In this document: piece after piece, positions 55,763 through 64,000 of the stretch
How positions within the stretch are numbered: the stretch's first letter is position 1
How the letters are laid out: every line of letters begins with the position of its first letter
Assembly (NCBI RefSeq): GCF_035222275.1
Contig: NC_085886.1
Span: 868,001-932,000 of the forward strand
From: Podospora bellae-mahoneyi
Lineage: Eukaryota; Ascomycota; Sordariomycetes; Sordariales; Podosporaceae
DNA: 64,000 bases
Direction: 5' to 3'
Notes under the pieces: generated by a model
What the model saw: only the letters and a program-made list of their open reading frames with translations
Databases searched by the model: none
What the model was told of the DNA's origin: nothing
Program-made: the position numbers and the translations under genes

Positions 55763-57711
55763 ATGGAGCCGGTCTTCATAGTCTCACGCGAAGAGTTCCA
55801 CGATGTTCAGATGGAGCTGAAGCGTGTTCAGAACATACAGCACCATCACTCGGAACGGCTACGGCTCATTGAGCAACGTCAGGCTGATGATGCGGCCTTG
55901 AAGTCATGCTGGAATCCTCCCTTTCCAAGCGTGCTTGGGGGAACACCTCAGCATGGTCAGTGTCTATGATTAAACAGTCGGGAAGACATAATACTAATCG
56001 TGAGATAGGGCCCACCCATATGCCCTCGGCCGACTTCAGCGACATTGACGACGAGCAGAGTCAGACCCTGCTAGGCACTTTGCAGCTCGATGCCGAGGAC
56101 GAACCGATACGCAGAGGGGCTGCTTCGCGGGCCAATAGCGTGCGGTTCGACGAAAGTGCCCTGCACGGTGCCGGCTTTGGAGGCCATGCCATTCGCCACT
56201 CCAACGACTTTGGTCCCATACGTCCGTCGAGCGGGATGGGAGGACACCAGTTGGAACGGACATATTCTCACAAGTCGGATGGCAGACATAGTTCCGCTGG
56301 ACATTCGGTCCACTCTGGAATTTCTGGGAGAGCCAGCAGTCTCGGACTGGATACCAACTTTGTGATTGGGGGCCGTGACGACGATGAGTCGCCCCTAGAT
56401 ATCCCCGAGCCCCCACCCGTTTTCTATGTCTTGGGCTCTGCCCCCTCCATTATCCGCTGCTGGATCACGACCGACTTCACGTCCGAAGGGTTGTTGTATG
56501 CCGTGGTGTGCACTGGGTCTCAAAAATCGACGGTTGAGTACTCGCTGCTTCGGGATCTGGACCTGGTCAACAACATCCATCGGGATGTGGATGGTGCTCA
56601 CAGAATCACACTGCCAGTTTTTCTGGCTGAGGCCCGGGTTACCCAGTCCAACTCCCGCGGCGGAAGTCCTGCATCACAGCTGCCTAGTATCACAGCCAAC
56701 TTTGAAGTCACGGGCATGGACCAACAAGACAGCCCCGAGACCAAAAGAGCGATCCGTGTGTTCATCGGCAGCCACACGCTGCGGCTTCTCAGTGCCGACC
56801 TGTTGCTGTCCCAAAACTGCATGACTCTGTACGGCAATGACCGGAACAAGCTTTCGATTCCGTTTGTGCGGCCCGAGGACGATGCCGTATTCAAGCATTT
56901 GACTACAGCCAACCTGCTTCCAGGCAAGCCGAAGCTCAACGCTGCCGCACCCGAGTTTGTTGCTGGTGACAAAACGGCAAAGCGTTCTCCCAAGGTGGCG
57001 GCGGAGCCGGAGCGTCCAGTATCCAAGCCTATGGGGGGTGGTTCTGAGGGTGTAGCGTCGCCCGCCGCGCAGCCGAGCCAACCTGTGTCCAAACCTGTGA
57101 CGGCGACGAGTACCGCGTCGGAGAGTGGAGCGGAGAGTGAGAAGCAGCACCAGGAATCGACGAGCGCGGAAACATCTGGAAAGGATTCACACGCAACAAC
57201 CGATGCCCCACGCCGCGAGCCCAGCCTTGCTATCAGAACACCCTGGCGGCAGACGGCGGTAGGGTTTTCTGAGAACGGCACTCCCTTGAGTGGTTACCAG
57301 CCAGCACCCCGCACGCGCTCTATGAAGGTGCTTCGACCACCCAAGGCTAGCAGCAGCACCTCATCCTCGGCACGAACAGGAGCGGCATATGAGCCAGCGC
57401 CGACGGCACGTTCAGGAAATGAGCAACGGCGCAAGGGCCAGAGTGACGCCCAACCCCCCATTGGTATGAATAGCTGGGGTATGTCGAAGCGCAGCATGAG
57501 CGGCCCAGCTCTCAGCAGCCTCAATTCGGAGACGAGGGTCTCCTCGGCTGCGTCCACGTCGACAATCACGACACCTACCACCAGTAGTCACCATGACGCG
57601 GGTAAAACGACGCCTTCTCTTCCACGGACAGCCAACAACCCTCTTGGAAGCGCGTCGGCATTTTCGTGGATCGCATCCAACAAGCCCAAGACCCCGGCCG
57701 CTGCTGACTAG
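55763..57711 (+). CDS. Conserved fungal protein of unknown function
   Basis: Two exons, 55763-55955 and 56009-57711 (donor GTCAGT, branch TACTAAT, acceptor ATAG), give 631 residues. The N-terminus MEPVFIVSREEFHDVQMELK is a short amphipathic or coiled-coil segment. A folded-looking core spans about 180-370: VFYVLGSAPSIIRCWITTDF, LLYAVVCTGSQKSTVEYSLL, RITLPVFLAEARV, VFIGSHTLRLLSADLLLSQN and LYGNDRNKLSIPFVRPEDDA. This core is beta-rich and looks strongly conserved. The C-terminal 260 residues are Ser/Thr/Pro/Ala-rich and disordered. I see no catalytic motif, membrane segment or zinc site, and I give no function. The start is the first ATG in the frame after a long leader; the intron is needed to join the coiled-coil part to the core. 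Confidence 0.82.
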
Positions 57712-59277
57712 GAGAAAGGCGTTCGGAAGAAGACTCACCGGCATCAGGGAAAGGGCAAGAAACAGAAGAAGAAGGAGAAGAAGAGGATTGTTGTGAGCTG
57801 CTGAGGATAATGAGGAGTTTGGCTTGGCAGATGAAGATCAAGGGCAATAAACTGGCTGCTAATGGATGGCCTTGAATGCCCGGGTTTAGTGCGCCTTGGG
57901 GTAGCAGGCAGCACCGGCGGTGGTTTTAGCTGGGTGATTGAGCTTGCAGCGGCAGTAGTAACTACGATAGTTATGAGCAGAAAAGCAAAAATAAAACAGT
58001 CTCAACGAAGGCCGTTGCGCCTGATGATCCACGTTCTCTTCTGTAGAGTTCCCAGATCCATCTCAACAGCTATGGCCCCAGGTGGTGTGTCTGTCAAGGT
58101 CGAGCCGCTTCCCCCAAACAGCCGGATAGGTGGAAGCATGGAAATTCCAGGTACGTACCTAGACCGCGGGAGATGTCATAGCTCTTTTTGATACCATCAG
58201 ACATCTCATCCAATGCCACCAAATTCATTCCCATCCTCCCATACAATTCCCCAGGACGATCCTAAGAACCAGCATGTGGAACACTGTTATCATGCACCCA
58301 TATACCATCACATGCACAAGGCCAAAGCTCGGTCCACGCCCACTGCCCGTTGATGCACCTTGTCGATTGGGATAGAGGTAGGATCTTGTATTTCTACAAG
58401 CTGGAGGTTTACTGGGACTGTTTGGTCAAAGGCCCAGTGCAGTCGCTGAAGTTGGTTTACCATTTGTATAAACAGCTACTTGCCATGTTCTATAATGGAT
58501 GGTATCAGCAATCCCAACGAAGAAAGCTCAAAGAGCTTCATGTGAACCAAGTCCAAGCTCAACACGCGAAAAAGCATGATACATTATCCTCGCACATGAA
58601 AGAGATGCAACCCCTGTATAAGCTTTATTTACCTTCTTCTTGACAATCAAAACCTCCCTATAGTGGTTCCGCGGAGAGAGTAGGAGCTAAGAAGGCTGGA
58701 CTCTTTCGGCATTTGATGTCCTCGTGGCAGCTTTTCGGGGGAACCCGGCATACCTCGTTATAAAACATAGCAATTCGTTCGTCATCCATAAATATCATGC
58801 TATAGGCATCTGTTTATAGTATATCTGTACCGAAACGCAAGAAAGTTCATGGTTGCTCGTAGTCTGTTTATAAGCCGGATTAAGCGGGCATCCATCTTTT
58901 TTACATTTCGTTCGACAATCAGCACTGTCTTCATTTTCCACACCCCCAACAGCATATCTACTCGAACGACGGCCAGGTCGAGAGGAACCACTGCAGTTGG
59001 TTACAACACTATTTTCACAAACAGCCACGTGCGTTACTTACCATACTTTACCTGATCGATCGATAGCACCACCCCAAGCCCCAGCGAAGAAGCCTTCAGA
59101 GACTGATAGTCCAAGCCTTGACACGTTCAAAGCAAAACATCTGGCACTTGTAAAAAAACAAAAAAAGAAAAAGAGAGAGAGAGAGAGAGAGACAACCTCA
59201 TGCGTGGATATATTGCTTTCATCTACGCGCTTATTTACCCAGCTATATATAGCTTCATTCAAAATCAAAAAGAAAAA
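57712..59277. other. Convergent 3' region between 57711 and the isochorismatase gene
   Basis: No gene is supported. An open frame at 58350-58643 reads as random protein and is not called. An AG run lies at 59171-59192. Confidence 0.55.
59171..59192. repeat. AG microsatellite
   Basis: An AG run just beyond the 3' end of the isochorismatase-family gene. Confidence 0.9.
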
Positions 59278-60117
59278 TCAAATCTTACTCCCCACCAACC
59301 CCCCCAACGCCCCCTTAGTCTCATTCCCCGTGTCCTTGACCAGGTTCACAATCCCCTTGAACTCCGGTACAGCCGCATCCCCCATCAGCTCGTAAATCCA
59401 GCTCTCACTGCTCGTGACCACCGCCCCGGCCTGCCTCAGCCGCGCAAGCGCGATGGGGACCTCTTCCTTGTTTGTTGAGCTGACGCCGTCTGCCAGGACG
59501 TAGACTTTATGTCCTGCCGCTAGCAGATCGAGCGCAGTTTGAGTGACGCAGATGTGGGACTCGATGCCTACGATGGCGACCTGGGCGGGGGAGGAGAAGA
59601 CGGGGTCGGAGAGGATGGGGGGGATGAACATGCTGAAGCGGGTTTTGTCGATATCGGCCTTGACGGTTGTGCGGGCGAGGTGGGGTTTGAGCTCGGCGAC
59701 GGTGTCGCCCAGGCGGGACCGGTTTTGGGTGGTGACGAAGACGGGGAGGGAGAGGACGGTGGAGGCGCGGAGGAGTTTGGAGGTTGTGGAGATTCTATTG
59801 TGGGGGGTGTAAGTATCAGTTGCTACATAACTAGATGAAGGGGGTGCCCTACACTTTGTCGAACTCGTGGATGGCAGGGCGGAATTTCTCTTGGATGTCG
59901 CAGACGCTTTTGTGGTGAGTTAGTCGATTGTGAGAACCGGGTGGGCGATAGCCATGTTTCATGAGAGATGAGGTGGGAGAGCAATGTGCAATTAACATAC
60001 AAAACAGCTGGGTTTTCTACATCAATCCATCATCATCAGCAACACGCTCCCTCATGACGGGTCTCAAGAGTAAAACATACGAAACCGCCTCTGCGGCGCC
60101 GGAGCAGGAGAAGACAT
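59278..60117 (-). CDS. Isochorismatase-family cysteine hydrolase
   Basis: This is a cysteine hydrolase of the isochorismatase/YcaC/ISOC superfamily; its substrate is unknown and need not be isochorismate. Four exons are inferred: 60081-60117, 60001-60016, 59853-59906 and 59278-59794, giving 207 residues, the usual size. Exon 2 is a 16-nt microexon. Joined, the N-terminus reads MSSPAPAPQRRFQNPAVFVC then DIQEKFRPAIHEF. The catalytic triad is visible as Asp21 (VCDIQEKF), Lys86 (DKTRFS) and Cys118 (GIESHICVTQ). No signal peptide is seen; a soluble cytosolic or mitochondrial enzyme is likely. The open frame from 59631 alone would lack Asp and Lys, so the upstream exons are needed. It lies 505 bp downstream of THI6 on the same strand; no functional link is evident. 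Confidence 0.92.
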
Positions 60118-60622
60118 GGTCGCCCTGTTGAGTATAGAGTACGATCTCGCCTGAGTTGAGATGATTGAAGCTAAAGGTGTAAATTGTCTCCCGAGTGTCG
60201 ATGTAATTGTCGGTTTGAAGCAAACTCGCAAGCTCATATTATTATGAGATCAGAAGATATGATGACTCAATTGTCCAGCCATGAAAGAAATAGGAAAGGG
60301 AGATGACAGGATTAAGAAAGAGCGGGGCAACGGAACCGACGCCGAGCATGCGGGACGGCCGCGGCCGGCGGCGCAACACTAACACGCACGCACGTTGGGG
60401 TAAACGATTCCGGGGGTGGGACAATGCCGGTTGCCTTCCTTCCCCGCATAAAAAGAGGTGGTGATCTCAAAATTGGTGACATGTGGAAATGTTAAGTGGG
60501 GGTAACTTCATGAAGGGCTTTAGAGATCTCATCAACGTGTAAGTCGACTTGTAGAATGTCACCGGGTTAGGGTTATGTTTAGCCCCTGAATGGAGCCATT
60601 ATCCTACATCCTGGCCCTGCGG
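60118..60622. other. THI6 3' region and isochorismatase gene promoter
   Basis: No gene is seen in these 505 bp between two minus-strand genes. Confidence 0.6.
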
Positions 60623-62376
60623 TTAAAGGTCCGTAACCGTCACCTTGGCCCTCTCCAACCACTTCAAGTCCCCACTCACAGTGGCAGTCCGGATATTGTA
60701 CAATTCGTCCAGGAAGGCCGAGATGAAGGTCCCAGGCCCCTTGACGTCCTCCCTCTCAGCGGCAATCTCGGCCGCAATCTCGAAATGCAGCATCGCCGTG
60801 ACCACAGCCCATAGCTTGTCCTCTTTATGGTGCACAGCCAAGGCCACTGAGATCGCCGTCCCAAGTGTGCACCCCGTTCCCGTGACAAGACCCAGATATT
60901 CGTGTCCATTGGCGACAGTAACAGCCGAATATCCATCACTGACGTAGTCCGTCTTTCCAGTCATCACTACCACGCTCTGTTCCCTCCTGGCCAACTTCAC
61001 AACAAGGTCGAGTTTGTTTTCGGGTGTGAGACTGTCGACGCTGTCGACGCCTTTTTGTTGCTCGCCGTCCACCGCGCCCCAGACCGTCTTGATCTCGCCT
61101 TCGTTGCCCTTGATGACGTCGAGGTAGCCGTTGGCGAGGATGGATCTGACGGCCTCCCTCCTAACTGAAGTTGCCCCTGCACCAACAGGATCAAAAACAA
61201 CCGGCTGAACGGCCACATTGTAAGCCTGGAGCGCCTTGTAATAGTTCAGCAGCCCCTCGGGGGTGACGGTGCCCATGTTGACCACCAGCGAACCTCCCAA
61301 CTTGGACAAATCGGCAGCCTCCTCGCCGTAATTAGCCATGATGGGTGAGCCACCGACTGCCAGAGCGACATTTGCAGCAAAGTTTTGTACCACCTGCCCC
61401 TTCGTCAGTATCATCTCCCCTCAGAATGTGCTTGGAAACATACCAAATTCGTCATATTGTGCGTCAATGGCTTGGCCTCATGCACCTTCTTGATGATATC
61501 CCCCGCCACCTCCAACACCCCCTTACTCGCTCTAGCCCCCATCAGACTGCTGCCCCTGAACTTGTCGGATGATTTGACCAGCGTCAGAAGCTCTTTGCTT
61601 GCCTCCTCAGGGTCATTGGCAGACATGATGGCGCTGACAACAGCCACACCATTCAAGGTGAGCCACCCTGGCTTGCCATTAACATGCCGGCTCTGGTACA
61701 TAATACGCGCGATGTTGTATTTGTTGAGACCGCCGATACAGACGGTTCTGACCTTGTCGTAGTAGCCGGCCGTCTCCATGGCGGTGAGGATCTCACGAAC
61801 TCCGGCGGCACCGATGATGGCCTTGGTATTTGTTTTCCTTTATTTTGTCAGTAGTCTACCATCAAGTCGAAGAGGAGGCTACTCACGTCGGAGTGGCGTA
61901 TACGGTGCCAATACCCAAGTAGTCGGCTCCGTTTTTGCAGGCGATGAGGGCCTCTTCCACATTGCTGACGGTTACTCCGATGATCTTGTCGTCACCGAGT
62001 AATTTCCTGGCCGTCTCCAAATCTGTGTTTGTCATTCCGAAGTCAGCAACCGAATAAATGAGAAGGATATCGCCTCAAAGAACTCACCCATATCATCCTG
62101 CCCGATATGCACACCCTCACACCCCACCGCCAGCGCGACATCCACCCTATCATTGATCAAAAGAGGCACATTATACTTCTTGGTCAACTCATGCAGCCTC
62201 TTCGCTATAGACACCAACTCGCCCGTGTCGGCCGTCTTTTCGCGAAGCTGAACGAGGCTCACCCCTCCACGGAGGGCTTGCTCAACGACATCAAAAAACC
62301 GGGATGGGTCCTGGAGCACGGCGGGTGTGGAGTCAGTTACCAAGTAAAGGTGGTAGTCGACGTGTGGTTTCGGCAT
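60623..62376 (-). CDS. thi6: THI6 bifunctional thiamine-phosphate synthase / hydroxyethylthiazole kinase
   Basis: Thi6 joins HMP-pyrophosphate with hydroxyethylthiazole phosphate to make thiamine phosphate and also phosphorylates the thiazole. Four exons, 62088-62376, 61887-62022, 61444-61837 and 60623-61393, give 529 residues (yeast Thi6 is 540). The ThiE-like half shows DYHLYLVTDS, GGVSLVQLREKTADTGELV, NVPLLINDRVDVALAV, GVHIGQDDM and, after the introns, NGADYLGIGTVYATPTKTNT. The ThiM-like half shows KPLTHNMTNLVVQNFAANVA, GGSPIMANYGEEAADLSKLG, PVVFDPVGAGATSVRR, VIKGNEGEI and GTGCTLGTAISVALAV with the catalytic Cys. The third intron (50 nt) falls exactly between TNL and VVQ. I looked for a TPP riboswitch in the leader and saw no convincing one. 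The start MPKPHVDY is the first ATG. Confidence 0.97.
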
Positions 62377-63590
62377 CGTGAAAGCAAAAGATCGGATGAC
62401 AGTTGTGAGATTATCGGGCTGAGATGAGCGGCTGGGGATGTGAGTGAGTGAGTAAGTGACCGACTGAGTGGGGTCAAACTTTGAGCCTTGAGAGAGAAAG
62501 AGAGCGCTTCAAGTGGCGTCACATCTGGCTCTTTCCGAGACGGCTTGGCGGGGGTAGTCACGGCATTGCAGTTGACAATACAGCTCCTTAAAGGCTCTTT
62601 GCTAATTTTGCTGGAGAATCATCATCAAATCTCTCACAGTTCAGCGTCTTCTACTTCCTATCAAGCATTTCCCACTCTCTCCCCCAAGGCTCGTTCAAGG
62701 GTTAGGGTTGCACATGCCGGATGTAGTTCCCCTTTTCCAAGATGTCACTACCCCTTTTCGACCTTGTCACTCTACGCCCGTTCCCACACACCCGGAGGGA
62801 CGGGTACTCTGGATATGTAACCACGCAACAGAATACGTCAAGTCATTTATGCCCACGAGGCCGGACGAAAGTGCACTGATGCACCCCGCAGTTTTAATTC
62901 CGAGAGGCGTCCATTGCCGCCTCGGGCATTTATTTTGGACGTTGACTCCTTTTAGAGATTCCTGCCCTCTTGCCTTCCAACCTGGCGACCATGGGTAGTA
63001 CCTGGTTAAAATCAGGGGATGGGGAGGGAGCTGCCCTCCTTCGTGGGCGAAGAAAATGAATTTAACCGCTTCTTGGGTCATGGACAACTTACTACATGGC
63101 ATGGCACTCTAAGAGTCCTGCGGAGAGCGTGCCAGCCAAGATGTTGGATCATATCGAGATATGATGGGGAACTCCAAGTTGAAAGATCGTGAGTTTGGTG
63201 GTGTTGGCTGTTGGAGCAGCTGAATTCCAGGTTGGTAGAAAAGCCATTGCAATGTTTGGCTGTATCTGAGAGACACCACTAGCAACTCTGGCTAATACAG
63301 ACCACCAAAGAACACAGCTTCATCATGTCATATGTCAAGAATTCATAGCACAGACGGGTGCTCATAGTACAGCATGCCGGAAGACGGGCAATTAATATGC
63401 CTTATACAAGGTAATATCGACTTCCCCAGAAACGCACCACGATGAGAGGGGGGGCTCAAAAGAGAACAAAATTCGGAGCACATGGCAAACACATGCATCA
63501 TGTATAAAACCGTAAAGAATCCCCTTCCCCCCGAGAGACGACGATCCTAGTTACCACACCCACCATCTCTCCCCCCAAAGCCCAGCCAAG
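62377..63590. promoter_or_regulatory. Divergent promoter region of THI6 and the GH30 gene
   Basis: The two start codons face away from each other over 1.2 kb. On the GH30 side there are two matches to the GGC(A/T)4 motif bound by Xyr1/XlnR-type xylanase activators: 63239-63245 (minus strand) and 63290-63296 (plus strand). These are short motifs and could be chance. No gene is seen. Confidence 0.5.
63503..63509 (+). promoter_or_regulatory. TATA box of the GH30 gene
   Basis: TATAAAA lies 82 bases before the ATG at 63591 and is followed by a C/A-rich leader, the usual arrangement for highly inducible secreted-enzyme genes in filamentous fungi. Confidence 0.65.
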
Positions 63591-64000
63591 ATGCGCCTCG
63601 CCGGAACATTCCTCACAGCAGCGGCTGCCATCACCGGCGCCGCTGCTGCCCCTGGCACAACCACCCTCGGTCCCCGCCAGCAGTCTTCCACCATCACCGT
63701 CGACCTCACCCGCACTTTTCAGAAAATGGATGGCTTCGGCTTCAGTCTCGCCTTCCAGCGCGCCAATCTCATCACGAACATGTCTGACAAGACCAAGCAA
63801 AAGGAGCTCCTCGACCTCCTGTTCAACCGCACCACCGGAGCAGGCTTCACCATCCTCCGCAATGGCATTGGCTCCACACCCAACAGCAACTCCGACTTCA
63901 TGAACACCATCGCCCCTCGCAACCCGGGGGGCCCAAGAGCTACGCCCCAGTATGTCTGGGACGGCAAAGACAGTGGCCAGCTCTGGGTATCCCAACAAGC
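63591..64000 (+). CDS. Secreted GH30 (subfamily 7-like) xylan-active glycosidase, 5' part
   Basis: The first 136 codons of a secreted glycoside hydrolase are present without an intron; the rest lies beyond the window. The start MRLAGTFLTAAAAITGAAAA is a clear signal peptide, with cleavage likely after about residue 20. The mature part begins with a short LGPRQQ segment, where Arg-Gln could be a propeptide site, then ITVDLTRTFQKMDGFGFSLA and FQRANLITNM. The motifs ELLDLLFNRTTGAGFTILRN and GIGST are typical of fungal GH30 subfamily 7 xylanases and xylobiohydrolases, and PQYVWDGKDSGQLWVSQQA continues that pattern. The two catalytic glutamates are downstream and cannot be checked. The TATA box and possible Xyr1 motifs upstream agree with an inducible hemicellulase. 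Confidence 0.9.
   Translation, partial: MRLAGTFLTAAAAITGAAAAPGTTTLGPRQQSSTITVDLTRTFQKMDGFGFSLAFQRANLITNMSDKTKQKELLDLLFNRTTGAGFTILRNGIGSTPNSNSDFMNTIAPRNPGGPRATPQYVWDGKDSGQLWVSQQ

Noticed and set aside
58350-58643. 97-codon plus-strand frame
   Set aside because: It is isolated, has no motif or good promoter context, and lies between two convergent genes; too weak to call.
59278-62376. THI6 and isochorismatase as a biosynthetic cluster
   Set aside because: They are only neighbours on one strand; the hydrolase has no known step in thiamine synthesis and no further pathway genes are adjacent.
62377-62560. Possible TPP riboswitch in the THI6 leader
   Set aside because: A GATAATCT-like word is present on the THI6 strand but the paired CTGAGA element and the helices around it are missing.

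Overview
The window is nuclear DNA of a filamentous ascomycete. Genes are short and closely packed. Most introns are 50-100 nt, with GTRNGT-type donors and CTAAC/CTAAT branch sites. The encoded proteins read like those of Sordariomycetes, most likely Sordariales; I cannot name a species. I place 17 protein genes. Two are cut by the window edges: ATP16 on the left and a GH30 glycosidase on the right. No rRNA, convincing tRNA, CRISPR or prokaryote-type operon is visible.

Layout: 1-665 (-) ATP synthase delta subunit. 666-7506 has no gene and includes an AT-rich, RIP-like relic at about 3966-5260. 7507-9744 (+) is a DUF2457-type acidic protein. 10711-11496 (+) is SAR1. 12736-15289 (+) is a patatin-domain lipase whose frame changes at a 12-G run. 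15290-17028 is a patch of degenerate repeats with tRNA-like boxes. 17029-18058 (+) is a DFG10/SRD5A3-like polyprenol reductase, convergent with an ALKBH6-like dioxygenase (18268-19117, -). 20641-25626 (+) is a large HOS4-like ankyrin protein, and 26396-27712 (+) is the DRG1/RBG1 GTPase. 27713-36385 is an 8.7-kb stretch without a supportable gene, ending in the long leader of a CENP-B-type helix-turn-helix protein (36386-38154, +).

The right half is denser. 39511-43320 (-) is a PXA-domain protein carrying a 1.6-kb intron. MSS51 (44191-45807, -) and RSE1 (46229-50274, +) share a 421-bp divergent promoter. Then come a RING-like/LysM/UBA-like protein (50740-51757, -), IAH1 esterase (53268-54257, +), a fungal protein of unknown function (55763-57711, +), an isochorismatase-family hydrolase (59278-60117, -), bifunctional THI6 (60623-62376, -), and the 5' end of a secreted GH30 subfamily-7-like xylan-active enzyme (63591-64000, +).

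The genes are mostly housekeeping and do not form a pathway cluster: mitochondrial energy (ATP16, MSS51), secretion (SAR1), lipid and dolichol metabolism (patatin lipase, DFG10), splicing (RSE1), translation (DRG1), chromatin (HOS4-like) and vitamin B1 (THI6). I found no undescribed multi-gene system. The most interesting items are the RING-like/LysM/UBA-like architecture, the outsized PXA intron, the lipase frame change, several very small exons, a possible heme-regulatory Cys-Pro in MSS51, and the repeat patch.
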